Below are positions 36,811-49,270 of a stretch of DNA of 64,000 nucleotides, in pieces (position 1 is the stretch's first letter; each line of letters opens with the position of its first letter). This DNA comes from Anseranas semipalmata. Lineage: Eukaryota; Chordata; Aves; Anseriformes; Anseranatidae. The position numbers were made by a program, and so were the translations under genes. Under the pieces are notes generated by a model. It did not search any database. It saw only the letters and a program-made list of their open reading frames with translations, and was not told where the DNA came from. The DNA is taken from contig VXAA01000651.1 of NCBI GenBank assembly GCA_013399115.1, forward strand, positions 62,001 through 126,000. Direction: 5' to 3'.

Positions 36811-38497
36811 GAAAAACAGAAGTTTTGCCCTCCCAGCTAAAAAGTTTCAATCTAGCTCTGGCTCTGCATTTGCTAGATCACTTGGTTTTGTATAATTTCT
36901 TCTGCCTGGAACCCCATATTCTAGGGAACATCTCTACAGACTTCAGAGCTCCCTTCTTCCCACTGATTCATGGTCCATTTTAGCTGGACTTATTCATGTC
37001 AGCTGGACTTACTCACCTTCCTTCCTTACATGACCCCAGTTGAAAAGTGGTGACAAATTGGAGCATTATTCCCAATTGCTGATATTAATTTTGAGACCTG
37101 TGACTTTAATTCTGACCCCAGATACTACCAGCAATACATGGATGTCAGCGAACTTACGCCTAATGAGAAAAATGTTTTTTTGTGACTCCAAATTAGGTGA
37201 CTCATCAGGCTCACCTCATCCTAAATTCCCTGTTCTGTAAGCAGCTGAAAGAAGATGATGGATCTAGGCAATGATTTTACTGTAGTAAAGTGAAGGAATA
37301 TCTTGAAGCCATCCTAACTCTTTTCTTCTCACACCTGGTCACTTAGAGAAAGAAACTCAGAGGGAGTAGGGCCTCCCCATCCACTTCTTAGGACCAGTTT
37401 CCACACTCCGGGTGGGACCTATCTGTTGCCCCAAGGTTCAGTTAAGTTTCCAGTCTGTAAGACATGCAAATAGAAATGTCTTCAAGGTCAAAGTTAAAAA
37501 TGTAGAAGGGAGGAGAATATTCTTAAAGATGAGTTTAAAATAGCAGCTAATACTAGAATGGACCAGAGTCCCACCACTTTATGTTTTATTTTTTAAAGTA
37601 TTGTTCCTTACTGTTTCCCCAACAACATTTATTTTTTTACTATTTCCTGTGAAGAAGCCATAGAAACATTGGACTGCTGATGGAGGGGAACTAAAGAAGC
37701 TGTTGGCATGCAGAGTGCCATGACACTCACAAAATACATGGTGACCTAGAGAAGAATACTTATTTTCTGTAATCTCTTTCAGTCGTAGTCATCACATGTG
37801 TAACACGTAACATGCTAGGTAAATGTTTTGCAGACCAAAGTCTTGTGTGTTCTTTCTTTTCTTTTTTCTATTATGTTGGTTTTGTTTATTTGTTCTAAGT
37901 TGATAATATCCTTTTAATTCCTTTAGCTAATTTGCAAAATGTTTCTTTTCTTGTGTAAAGATGTTGATGGTTGGATGTGGAAGGTTAAAGCTGTTTAACG
38001 TTACTGGCTCAAGTTGAAAATGCAGACAGTTTGGTTTTGAAGCATCTTAGGAGTGTGCTAAGCAGCTTCAATTTGAATTTGAAGCTTCTCCAGCATGTAG
38101 CAACTTTTCTGCTTGAGGTGCTTAGAGTACCCCATGTTCTGCCACAACTGGCAGGATGAATTCCAGTGTTTGCTGCACATCTCATGCATGGCAGCAACAA
38201 GAAATGGCCATTGCAGTTGTGCAGTGTTTGGAATAAATGTATATGGTAAAACTGCAAAGCAGGGATTCATAAAGAATGTCAATATTTATCCATAAGTAAT
38301 GCATTTTAAATGGGGGAGTTCTTGACTCTTTAATCATTATGTTACAGTTAAATTTGTTGGAAAGTCTTTACATGATAACTAATGTATTTATTTCTCCCTT
38401 TACAATGCTCTGTTGTTTTGCCATGAGTTTACAGACATTTCATTTTATTGTATGACTTAATTCTACCTTGCTCAGTAATCATATTCCCTTCCCTTAG
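35919..38497 (+). other. Intron 8 of window (2.6 kb)
   Basis: Contains a poly(A)/(AAAAG)n run at 36772-36818 and is otherwise unique-looking. The frame 36429-36983 (+), 184 codons, is open by chance: it runs through the A-rich simple repeat to give a lysine run and matches no family. Nothing else is recognised. Confidence 0.8.
36772..36818 (+). repeat. Poly(A) / (AAAAG)n tract
   Basis: Seventeen or so A residues followed by AAAAG units. It could be the tail of an old retro-insertion, but no recognisable body lies upstream. Confidence 0.85.
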
Positions 38498-38600
38498 GCC
38501 TCCAAATCTTCCCCCTAAGCCCCAGAAACACAGGAAGCCCAGACCCCGATCACAGTATAGTGCTAAGTTGTTTAATGGTGATTTGGAGTCATTCATCAAG
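38498..38600 (+). CDS. SRGAP1: SRGAP1 alternative exon 9a (long form, 34 codons)
   Basis: The translation is R (split codon), PPNLPPKPQKHRKPRPRSQY, then SAKLFNGDLESFIK. The first half is proline-rich and basic, with PxxP spacing; the second half (KLFNGDLESF) is the N-terminal lead segment of the RhoGAP domain. The acceptor is CATATTCCCTTCCCTTAG and the donor AAG|GTACTG, which is weak at +4 and +6. The exon is 103 nt, entering at phase 2 and leaving at phase 0. Its intron to exon 9b is 507 bp. It encodes the linker of the form I recall as the standard SRGAP1 isoform (human: RPPNVPPKPQKHRK). Confidence 0.95.
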
Positions 38601-39107
38601 GTACTGGTACCAGCCACTGGAGTGGCTGATCTCAACACTTCCTACTATAATGGTCACGGCCTCACGTGAGCTGAGCCAGATCATTATGTTTAAGTCTGTC
38701 CTGGGGCTCTTTTCTTTCCCAATTGATCAATATAATACTTCCTGAAGTCAGAGGGAAAGAGGAGGATTCCTTTCTCACAATAGTTTCCCTACGATTTTGT
38801 TAATCAAGTAGGGATAGTATTGGCAGCCTGGTTTTATTAGGGAACAACATCATTTAGAAGATAGGATATAGTAGTGTAATCCACAACTTAGCATAGTTTC
38901 CGGCTTGCCATTTTAGTTACATTCAGTATTCAAAGTCTGTGAAGAAGCAGTATTACCCTGGCTTGATATCCAGCTTTCGATTTCCTATGACTTTAGGAAT
39001 TTATTATATTGTGTGAAATTGTGATCACCACTATTCTGGATCTTGTATCTTTGCTGTATTTACTATCTTCTTCTTTCTCATACTTTTATTTCTAATAATG
39101 CTTCTAG
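38601..39107 (+). other. Interval between alternative exons 9a and 9b (507 bp)
   Basis: Intronic in both splice forms. A pyrimidine-rich run with TCTAATAATG about 10-16 bases before the 9b acceptor offers a branch-point candidate. No repeat or other element is recognised. Confidence 0.8.
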
Positions 39108-39141
39108 CCGAGGCCGAAGGAACTCTCACACAAGACATCAG
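39108..39141 (+). CDS. SRGAP1: SRGAP1 alternative exon 9b (short form, 11 codons)
   Basis: The translation is S (split codon, AG from exon 8 plus C) followed by RGRRNSHTRHQ. The acceptor is AATGCTTCTAG and the donor CAG|GTATAG. It is 34 nt and, like 9a, enters at phase 2 and leaves at phase 0, joining directly to DSGQVIPL. It replaces the 34 codons of 9a by 11, a difference of 23 residues. As I recall, human SRGAP1 has an isoform 23 residues shorter, and SRGAP2 has a short basic segment (RRSSTVRKQ) at the same place. Its small size means the call rests on splice sites, frame and the paralogue parallel. Confidence 0.85.
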
Positions 39142-42100
39142 GTATAGTTCTGGTGAAAAGAGAACCATCTCTGCCTCACTGTCGGGTTTCATTCACGCTT
39201 GGCTCAAAATTAGTTCTTTCACTAAGCTGAAGGGACAAGTTTGCATTAAGAAATGATACTATGAGTATAGCACGCAAAACTGAACCGTGGCATAACTGTG
39301 GAGTGATTGTAGTCTTAAATGATGGATATTCCCATATTCATTAACAAGCACCTGCCCGTCACAGTCAGTTAATGGTTTTGGACACTAGCTGACAGAGGTA
39401 AAAGAAAGAAAGCTTCAAAAAATACGTAGCAATACATTTATAAGTTCGGCGAATGAAATTCCTGACTGCAAGCTCTGTGAACTGAATTTGAATGTTATAC
39501 GATTTTTTTTCTTCCCGTGCAACATAGTTAGCAGCAAATATTTTGCAGAACAAATTCTGTGCTCAGTGGCACCATAACAGTTTATCTGTCTTTGAACTGA
39601 GCTTTCAGCCAGCCTCAGTACAACTGTATGTGGAAAAAATATTATTATTATGCAGGTGGTGCTGTGTTGTGCAAAGACTTACAGGAAATCATCGCATGAT
39701 ACCAGAAATGAATATCATGAACAGTGTCTTGCTCAAGGAAGAAAGTAAGCAAAGAAACAGAAATTCCCACAGCAAAATGCCCCTGGATTAGGGAAGAACA
39801 GAGGAAACAGGGAGAAATGCTACCCTGTCATTTTCCCTCACACTGAAAAAGGTTATACTACATGGCAGTGTGGGTGACAGAGCTTACTTGCAAGTGGATA
39901 GAGTTCTACATAGTCTTTCAAAATGAAAAAGAAAATAGGTAGCCTTATGACAGGTTCGGCAGTGTGGGAGCTAACCTAGGAAATCAGCCCTGCACAAAGA
40001 ATGTTTCATTCATCATAGGGATGTGTCATTTTGACAGGCACAAAGGGGTTACAGCTAGTGAAATACAGTATCACACCAAATTGCTTTTTGTTGCATTTTT
40101 GCATCATAAGATACAGTAATTAGTCCCAAACATGTATTCACTGACTATACACATCAGATTAAATTCACAGTAGCAGTAGGGTCGCTGTTCTTGACATTTC
40201 ACCAACACAGATTGTTACTTCAAATTATTTTCCTGTCATTAGATCCAAAATCTAAAGCTTTTGGTTTACGTTATTTAAAGGAATTTCTTAACTACAAAGT
40301 TGTGTGTGGTTCTAAGGAGATTCCCCAAAAACAAGTATGAAAGTAATTTTTTGTTTGTAATTTCTTACTGCAAACACTGTCTTTTCAGAGGCTTTACATT
40401 CATTGCATGAACCAATGTACTAACAGGAGATATGGGTGCATGTTGTACATGTTTTCTAATACTCAGCTTTTTTGGAGGGCCAGAGTGCTCAATGTTTGTG
40501 AAGATGACAGCATTCCTGGTTTAGCAACTGACCTGTTCCATGTTTTCTTTTATTCAGCTCTTACTGAATCATGACACCACTCAAACAAAAGTCCTCATCC
40601 AGACATTACTGGTTCTTGGCTAGCCAGTCTTTGCTAGGTTTTGATTAAAAAGACAAACAAGCCACAACTTAAATAGCATAATTACCGTTACAGTCTTTTG
40701 TAAGCCCCGCTAAAACAATATGGAGTACACAGAAAATCAGGAGTTAGGTTGCCTCAGGAATTGCATTGTTTCATTGCTTCAGTGTGTGTTATTTTTCAGT
40801 CTTTTTTGCAGCAGTTGGCTTTTTGTCTACGTGGGCTTAATTCATAAACTTCCTATTAGTGTAATTTAACATGAAAATGTGAAGGACTAGTCTGTGAGAA
40901 GAAATGTGTATTCTGAGTTACAGGGTGCCTTTGAATTCACGCTTTTGTAATACAGACTGGTTTTATATTAAACTTTCAGATGAATTAGTCAATTCTCTGA
41001 GCGCTTACATATTTGAAATTCATTTGGAAAGAAAAATTATAGCTTCTAAGATGAGAATTTCGAAGGTACCTATTATTTATGAAACAGTAATTTTTCCAGC
41101 ATAAGCACTAATTTTTCTAAATAATTTTAATCATATGATTTGTGTCTTTAATAGATATTTGATGATTTGTAGTCATTAATGTGCATTGGGTAAGACATCC
41201 AGTTTTTAAAGTGCCAAAACACACAACTGAAGGACAGTGATGGTTCTTTTGGAAAATCAGCAGTTGGAATGAAAAAGACAGTTCACTGAAAATTAGTGTA
41301 GAGTCATCTTCTCCCCCTACCACCACAAGCATTTTTTCTTCTTTATTAAAACACCTCTATTTAATTGGAGATATACTGGCTGCTATGTCATGTCTGAGAC
41401 CAAGAGCTTTCATTCATGAGCTCTGACAGTTGAAGGTAGGGAGGAGTAGGCTGTAACCTCCCTTTCCCAATGCGTTTGTGCTGAAGGGGCAGCTGATCAA
41501 TGTGCTTGACTCAAAGTGGCTGCAGTTCACCACACAGTGTATTACCAGATAGTTAGTGCAGCCTGAAATAATGTGCCAAGCCATCATCTGCTGTATTTTA
41601 GAATACACAAATCAGGAGGGAGGTTAGGAGGGAGACAGCTAGTACCCCATGCAATGTCATTGTGTGGCTCTTCTCCAAGAATGTTTCTTCATCCAGCAGG
41701 TCCAGAAGAGGCTTTGTCAACTGTTTATTGTCAATAACTTTTAGCAAAAAAAAAGAGCACCTCCAGGAATTAGGCCCTGCGTAACTAGACCCATGTAAGA
41801 TTTTCTCCCCTAGGGATAAAAAGGGTAAGTTAAATGAATGCAGAAGAATCGTCTTCGTCATGAAGTATTACTGTTAATAATAAACTTCTAAAAAGGCAAA
41901 TTCACAGCTTTTACTCATTTTGCTTCAAAAATCTAAAACAAATGCATGAGCTTAGATGTCACATACAGTGTTAGCCGGATACAATGGCAGAGGTAGAGAA
42001 TGAAGTTTGTGAATTTCCTGATTCAATGATTTTCATTAAGAACCTCAGTCCTTTCTCTTCACCTGTTCCTTTCCCTCCCTCCCTAAATTGGAAGAGAATT

Positions 42101-42254
42101 TTGTTAGAAATTATATTATTTCTTATGTGTTTTTTTGGCAGCACTGTATGTCCATCTGGATTGACCAAGAAAACCCATTTTCACATTCAGTCCAGAGTAG
42201 GGAGGTTTCCTTTTTCAAGTCTGCAGTACACTCTTTGTGCTCTTGTTTTTCCAG
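39142..42254 (+). other. Intron 9 of window (3.1 kb after exon 9b)
   Basis: Unique-looking AT-rich intron with no recognised transposon, RNA gene or additional exon. Short A/T runs only. Confidence 0.8.
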
Positions 42255-42315
42255 GATTCAGGACAAGTCATTCCTCTCATCGTGGAAAGCTGTATAAGAT
42301 TTATCAATTTATATG
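42255..42315 (+). CDS. SRGAP1: SRGAP1 exon 10 of window (RhoGAP, 20 codons + 1 nt)
   Basis: The translation is DSGQVIPLIVESCIRFINLY plus the first base of glycine, about residues 514-533. This is the first helix of the RhoGAP domain (IPLIVESCIRFI is the family signature). The acceptor is GCTCTTGTTTTTCCAG and the donor TATG|GTAAGC. It goes from phase 0 to phase 1, and the phase 0 entry matches the exit of both 9a and 9b. A 169-bp intron (42316-42484) follows with nothing else in it. Confidence 0.96.
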
Positions 42316-42484
42316 GTAAGCGATGAAATATGTTCTGTCATTTCATTATTGAACTTATTTATGTATCTTTTGCATAATGCATTGCATAATGCATTTACCA
42401 CTACAGCTTTGTTTTAAAACCTGAGATGAAAAGTATTTAAAAAATAGATTAATTTGTCACCACTGTCTCCCATCATTGCTGCAG

Positions 42485-42562
42485 GTCTTCAGCATCAGGG
42501 AATTTTTAGAGTGTCTGGTTCCCAGGTGGAAGTCAATGACATTAAAAATTCATTTGAGAGAG
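42485..42562 (+). CDS. SRGAP1: SRGAP1 exon 11 of window (RhoGAP, arginine finger)
   Basis: The translation is G (split), LQHQGIFRVSGSQVEVNDIK, then NSFERG (last G split), about residues 534-559. GIFRVSG contains the catalytic arginine finger of RhoGAP domains, with its codon at 42508-42510. That arginine enters the GTPase active site and stabilises the transition state. The key residue is intact, so an active GAP is expected. The acceptor is CATTGCTGCAG and the donor AGAG|GTAATT. The exon is 78 nt, phase 1 at both ends. Confidence 0.97.
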
Positions 42563-44113
42563 GTAATTGCATTTTCATTTGTTCAAGCACCTTAATATCT
42601 AACACTTAAAAATCTTTTACATTCTAATTACTTTGTTGGCTGTCTAAGCAGTTTGTGTGCACTTTTTGTACTGCACCTAAAACTTTGCACTGTCATAGGC
42701 TTAAATATGAAGTATAACGATTACATGTACATGCTTTTCTCACACTATGTCCCAGGAGCGTGGTGGCGTTGTTTTTGTGTAGACATGCATGTGACTCTTG
42801 AATTAGTCTTTTCATATAGCAAAATGCAAGGAATAGTTAGTCTGTATTTTATTTTAAAGATCCTCAAAAAGGAAAGATTATGTTTTTAATTAGATTCAAG
42901 AGACCACTTAACGCAATTTGAGAATGCTGTTACTTGATCTTCTGTAATATGAGTGCTCGACTTTCTAGTCCCTCTGCCAAAGTGACATCATGATCAATGC
43001 AAATACAGGATCGATGCAAATACAGGCTGTGAAAGTGTCATTGCATTTTCAACCACTGTTTTTGCTCCTCAAGGAAACTCCAGCCCTGGAGGAAAAATTA
43101 TGGAAAAGACACCAGGAAGTGAAAACAGATTTTTACGCATGAATGGCTTGCAACAGCAAGCCTAGGATTCCTCTGCTAGTGGAGACAGGGTCCAGCAGTC
43201 CCCTAATTACATTAAAGCACCACTAGTTACAATTTTTTTTTTATCTTACATTCTCTTTTCTTGGGTTTTAGAAGCTGTTTTTTTTTCTTTTCTTTTTAGT
43301 TTCCAGAATAACCTTTTGCAGATCATCTGCTAATGAGAAAACCCTTGAAGCAATAAGTCTTGTGACTAAAAGCATGAAAAAATATGCCCAGTATTTTTCT
43401 CCCTAGTATTAGTTGCATATCTTGTTAAACCTGATCTGGTCCTTGAGAAGATAGGTGAAGTAGCTGTTTTTACATGCTAAGTGAAGGTATATCCTCCTAT
43501 TCTCCAACTTCTACATCTGCATTATTGTTCACTGTTTGTCCTAGGTAGTGTTAGTCTGGAAGGTACATATATTTTAAAGTATTTAAAAATAAAAATTAAG
43601 TCTTTAAAATTACACATAGTTCAGTCATGGGCCTTAGGTTTTCAGATTCCATACAGTATTTTCACCAAATGGTTGCACGTATTCCAGAATGTTTTAGTTT
43701 TAAAGAATAAAGACAAATTTGCAATTCAAAGATTTAGATAATCCATTTGCTTTATGTAAGCTCCCAAAGAATAATCTGAGAAACCCTATTCAATTAAGAA
43801 CATATTTTTTTTTATTTTACTAATAGTAAATCACAACATGTTCATACATACCTGGTTGGAAGTTCAGGACCTAAGAGATCATTATGTTATGTAATGTAAA
43901 GGCAGCTTTATTTAAGCTACTGTTTTCAGTGTAATCATAGCCTGGGATTTCTAAATCAGTGTTTATTATCTTACTTGAATGCTTGTCTTCTCACCTCCCA
44001 CACAGTAAAAACAAAACAAAAAAAAAAATGAAAAAAAGTCATTCACTTATAAAAATGTTGCATGCAAGAATGCTCCTGCATGTGTGTTTCATTCACTTTA
44101 TTTACTTTTTAAG
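42563..44113 (+). other. Intron 11 of window (1.55 kb)
   Basis: Contains a small direct repeat, GATCAATGCAAATACAG / GATCGATGCAAATACAG, near 42991-43027, and T- and A-rich runs. No element or RNA is recognised. Confidence 0.8.
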
Positions 44114-44248
44114 GTGAAAATCCTTTGGCAGATGACCAAAGTAACCATGACATTAACTCAGTTGCTGGAGTACTGAAGCTCTATTTCCGAGGGCTGGAAA
44201 ATCCTGTCTTTCCTAAGGAAAGATTTAATGATCTTATTTCTTGTATCA
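44114..44248 (+). CDS. SRGAP1: SRGAP1 exon 12 of window (RhoGAP, 44 codons)
   Basis: The translation is G (split), ENPLADDQSNHDINSVAGVL, KLYFRGLENPVFPKERFNDL, ISCI, about residues 560-604. LKLYFRGLENP carries the conserved RhoGAP lysine and arginine of the KxxFR(E/G)L motif. Human SRGAP1, from memory, has NPLFPKERF where this has NPVFPKERF. The acceptor is TTATTTACTTTTTAAG and the donor ATCA|GTAAGT. The exon is 135 nt, phase 1 at both ends. Confidence 0.97.
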
Positions 44249-46584
44249 GTAAGTAGAAATCTCTATTTCTTTCTCAATAGAATTTTACTTTCATATATAC
44301 AATAGCAGCCTGAAAAAAGAGCTAACTCCACAGATTTTTCTGAGACAATTTGTTTGCCATCTGTAACAGTCTGGGTCAGTTATTAGTCATACTAATAAGT
44401 GCAGCTGTGGTTGTTCCCTTTTTCCGGTGGAATTAATGTACAGTACAACTCTTTGTTTAACAGAGCAGGAAGAAAACCTTTTGGTATACAGGAGATAGTT
44501 AAATTTATATGCATTATTATTTTCCTCTGTGCACTGAGGCAGATGGAAAGGGATGAAGGCATGACCATGCAAACGGAGTATGTTACTTTTCACAAAGGTT
44601 TTCATGCCCTGCAGCTTGGAGTCAGTCAGGGATGGTGAATAAGTAACTAACTGCTCAACATTGTGTGGTTCTGGACCTTTGTTGTGCTCAACTTAAAAAC
44701 CCAGATCCAACTGGCAGGCAAACTATTCAGTGCAAGAACAGAGGGAAGCAGCTGAATTTTGTCCGCAGAAGAGCCCAGTCTGCCTTCCAACACACAAGAA
44801 TTGCCAAGCTGCAATGGGATGCCCAAGAGGAGTGTCATATGGGTCTGCGTGCTGCTGGTGTTCATAACTGGATGCTGAAAGGTTGTAGTAATTTAGGAAG
44901 TTCTCAGTGGATAGCTGAATTGCTCTGGCATGCACAAAACAGTTCACAGATCCCTGCAGATGTTCAGGAGGTGTGAGGCCAAGCCAACCGTCAGTAGGCT
45001 TACTGTTCCCTCTGGGTCCATTAGAAGTAGTCAGAGGTCCTAGCTTTATGGAAGAATTGCCTCCTCTGAACCCCCTTCCTTTAAATTGCTTACTTCAGCC
45101 AAATGGAGCCAATGGACAGTTTCACAGGTAACAAGGGCCAGTCCTTTGGGGATATTAATTAGGGCAGGCTCTCTGAACTGTGTTATTTTGGCAAAGGAGA
45201 GTCAGCCCAGCAGTCAGGACAGCAGATTGATGTTCACAGTGTCCTGGGCTGGTGAGCAGATGGGCTTTTCTGCTCCATGCCAGGGGGAACCCCATGCATG
45301 CCGTTTCATTCTCAGATAGGGAGGATTGCAGTAATTCAGCCTGGAGGTTGCAAATATGTGGATTGCTGGGATCAGTTCTGTGTGCAATGTTTTGGTTTTT
45401 TGTCAGACAGACCTGTGCAGTTTTCTGCAGCTGTTACTATTTACAGCCTCAGTGGTTCTGAGGAGGCCTGAAGGACCTCAAAACTGCAGTTTAACAGTCT
45501 GATCCCACACTAAGGAGGATGCTGAGAGAGACTCCGTCTCTTTAGAAAGCATAATCTTGGTCGTGCCTGAGCTCAGCTTTAGCTAACTGCAGTGCCACAG
45601 CCCAGAAAATGTCTGTGAGTCATAGAAATTGAAATCTAAAGTGGGATCGTTTTGACTGAGTGATTTTCTGCATGACAGGGGTGGTGGAACTTTAGCTAAT
45701 AATTCTGTGCTGGTTTCCATAACTTCTGGATGAATTAAAGCATGTCTGCTGGTGAAATGTATTGATTTAGTGGCTTCAGTTGACAGAAGATTTACCACAT
45801 TCTTAGATAAGCTGTTCAAATGATTAATCATTTTCATCATTAAACATTTGTACAAGATTTCCTTTTCAAAATTTCAGCTACCAGACTCTACCCTTTGGAT
45901 CTCTGTACAATTCTGTTATTTTGACTAAACATTAAGAAAAATAGAAATGGTGATTCTTTTATGTGGAGATGCTATATGTGTTATTATATATAATATAGTA
46001 AGTGGAGTTGCACTCCACTGTGTTAAAGAGCATTAAATAGAAATGTAAAATACCAAGAATGAGCATTCAGCTTACAGAGATTACAGAAGTTAAGTGCTTA
46101 GAGGTGGAAAAGTATCTGCCAGAAATGCTCTTTTAAATTCATTCCAAGAAGAGGAACCTGGATGGTTTCAAAGAGTTTCCATGCACCATTAATGCTTCTG
46201 AAGACAGGATGGGATATTTGGAAGGAGGAGTAGAAGTTCAACAGACTGAGCATGTGTACATGGTACCTGCACAGCTGGGGGAGATTCACCAACCTCTCAA
46301 AGAGCATTACTGTATGAGAGCGATCAAGTTCATTTGTCCTAAAATGGTTTTTTGTTATCAAGAACTTCAAGAAAAATGGCAATGAGTACTGGATTCTTAG
46401 CATAAGGCCTTGGTTTCCTTAGAGGAGGTCCAACTAATGCATGTGTAAGGTAGGTAGTCATTGGATTGTTTTCTTGCAAAAGAGTTGACAACCTTTTTAT
46501 GGTAAGTAATAGTAATCACCCAGCAGAGCTGAGATCAGTAGCAACCATTAGTTTTGAACAAAGTTGCTGCTTTTCCCATTAATT

Positions 46585-47027
46585 GTAGAATCATAGGATG
46601 GTTTGGGCTGGAAGGGACCTTAAAGACCATTTAATTCCAACCCCCCTGCTATTGGCAGGGACACCTTCCACTGGACCAGGTTGCTCAAAGCCCCATCTAT
46701 CCTGGCCTTGAACACTTTCAGGGATGGGGCATCCACAACCTCTCTGGGCAACCTGTTCTAGTGCCTCACCACCCTCAGAGTAAAGAATTTCTTATATCTA
46801 ATCTAAATCTCCCCTCTTTTAGTTTAAAGCCATTACTCCTCGTCCTATCACTACACTCCCTCACAAAGAGTCCCTCTTCAGCTTTCTTGTAGGCCTCCTT
46901 TAGGGACTGGAAGGCTGCTGTAAGGTCTCCTTCTCTTCTCCAGGCTGAACAACCCCAACTCCCTCAGCCTCTCTTCATAGGAGAGGTGCTCCAGCCCTCT
47001 GGTCATCCTCGTGGCCCTCCTCTGGAC
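46585..47027 (-). mobile_element. CR1 LINE, minus strand, short 3' fragment
   Basis: On the minus strand this carries the last part of CR1 ORF2 (equivalent of [15 protein letters not shown] through VFKARIDGALSNLV) and the 3' untranslated end. The terminus at 46585 reads ATTCTAC on the minus strand, a decayed ATTCTATGAT end. It is 5'-truncated at about 47027, just after CCTCCTCTGGACC. Small indels, for example in the RRLRGDL region near 46930, disrupt the frame, so it is inactive. Confidence 0.93.
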
Positions 47028-49253
47028 CATTATTAGGGAAGACGAGTCGCCATCTGATCCTGTTTTAGACTGCCTGTTCTCTGAGGCTGTCCTAAGTCTA
47101 GATTATCAACTCTATGACAGCTTGTCAAAACAAGGTGTAATGACTGAGTAGTTCTGCTGGATTTCACTTGTACTGTTGCTCTTGCAGAAGGAAGAAATTT
47201 TCTTCATGACAGTGTTTGCTAAGAGCACCAGTTATGTTTCTGGCAAGTTTTGGAGGAAGACAGATAACTACATAAGAGAGAGCAGGATTCTGTTGTTGTT
47301 TGGTTTGGTTTCCACAAGGTTATCTTTAGGGGCACTCTGAAATGAGAAGTCAATGCCTCCCTTCAGTGGAGGGAGAAGACGTAAGTTTGGAATTTGGCTG
47401 GACAAAAGAGATTTTCTTTTTGAACATGTTGGGGTGGTTTTACTTTGTGTTGTCACAGTGGGAATTTTGAATGTGGTGTGATCAGAGAAAGAAACAGCTC
47501 TTGTACCTTGTATCCACAGCCAGCCCCAGAATCACACACTGAGAATAGTGAGCTGTGTGTCTGCATCTTCTGATTATCTGAGAGAAGCCTGGGGTGGAGT
47601 GTTTTTACAGCTGTGTACCTAGTCTGTGTGCTTCATTAAGTGGTCCACTACTTCCAGGGAATAAAATACTTTTTATTTGGAAAAAAACAGCAAGCATTTC
47701 AGAATATACTACCTGTCACTTTTTAGTTTAAATAGAACCTATATGGCACATAGTATTAGAAACTGTCTGTCTCAAAGACCCTTTCCATTGCTATCTTTCA
47801 ACCTTAACACTTCATATATCTTGCAAAAAGGAAGACAATCTGGGCAAGATTTTTCTCCCACTTCAGAGTTTGAACCTGTCATAGTTGTATTAGTTTCTTT
47901 TTCTGTGCTTATGCGGTCCTCATACACCAAACAGTTCCTTCACATATTAACTGTCTTGGTCTTCATTTTTGTGGGAGCAGGGCCAGACTCCACTCCTGTT
48001 GTGAGAACAAAAGTTACTATAACTTCTGTAGATCACAATTGAGTATGTCAAGTCCAGAAAGCTGGACTTTTTTATTTAAGACAGTTTAAGTACTTTTATT
48101 TTTTAATGCTTATTGCATTCACTTTCTGATGAATAGTGAGAAAAGGAATAAACATTAAGTTGTTTTCAAGTAGTTTTTTGAGATAAATACCAGTGTGTTT
48201 TTGTTAATTGGTGGCAGAAATTATTATAAAAGGGGGCAGGGAAGAAACAAATTAATGAAGTTAATCTTCATGTAAAACTTTAAGAGGGCAGAATGTCACA
48301 CATTTTATATGGAACTGTAACGTTGCCAGTGAAAAATCTCTTGAAACTGAAGTACTTAGTTATGGATGTCAAGCATAATTGAGGTTACAGCTGCAAAATG
48401 AACCTTTCCTCAGTACAGCCACTGAGGAATTCCTTTGCATTTATGCATATATTTTCAAATGAAATAGAGCATTGTGATTTAATGCTTTCCCTTTTGGAAA
48501 TACATTGGAAGCAGTGCAAAATGACGGACTTTTAGGGCAATTTGTATTAATTAGACTCATGAGAACAGTGTTACTCTGTTTGGGCTTATGAACTGTTTTA
48601 GCTAAAATTGGGTCCAAATTCTGACTTCTCCAGAGTAAGCATGAAAAGCAGGACAGAACATAAAGAATCCATCTCATTTTGGGCCATAATTCTGCATTCT
48701 CAGCAAAAGTGGTGGCTACTATTACTCAGAGCAGCACTCAGCAATCCAGCAGGTAAAATGGGGTGGTGGGGAAGGGAGTAGAGTTGTGCTGTGCATCTTT
48801 TCTGTCTCTTTGTAGAAACAGGTTGGGCCAAACACAGGCAAAATATTTGTAACAGGAGTTACATGTAGGCAGAGGGTACTGAAGCTGTGCTGAAGGCTTG
48901 CCATAATTCACCTTCACTGCTTGAGGACTGCAGTTCCTCTCCTGGTGTGAGTTCATATATGTGTTAATTATAGTTGACTTCTACATACATACCTCTGCAA
49001 TTGTGGCAGCGGACTCACCTCAGCTGCCCAGACCGTTTAGCTTCTGCTAAGGTCATTATATTCTTCTTGGTTTCATCTCCCTTGCCTTAAATTTGATATA
49101 CTAAGATGCCAGGATTGATGAAAATTTACATATTTTTCCTTCTAATGTTCATCATTTTGATCCCTTGTAGCCAGCAGTGTGCATTTACCTCCAGACATAA
49201 ATATTATGTAAGAAATTTATTTTACTGCTTTTCCAGACTATCACTTAAAACAT

Positions 49254-49270
49254 TAAAAAAAAAAAAAAAA
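49254..49270 (+). repeat. Poly(A) run
   Basis: About 17 A residues. No retroelement body is recognised next to it. Confidence 0.85.

Noticed and set aside
36772..36818. Poly(A) run as the tail of a processed pseudogene
   Set aside because: No spliced-mRNA-like sequence or coding remnant is recognisable upstream.
36429..36983. Open frame of 184 codons (+) in intron 8
   Set aside because: It crosses a poly(A)/(AAAAG)n run that yields a lysine-rich stretch, shows no known domain, lacks a clean splice context and overlaps other-frame ORFs. Chance opening.
44665..44976. Open frame of 103 codons (+) in intron 12
   Set aside because: No known domain and no splice signals linking it to SRGAP1; an antisense frame overlaps it. 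Not reported as a gene.
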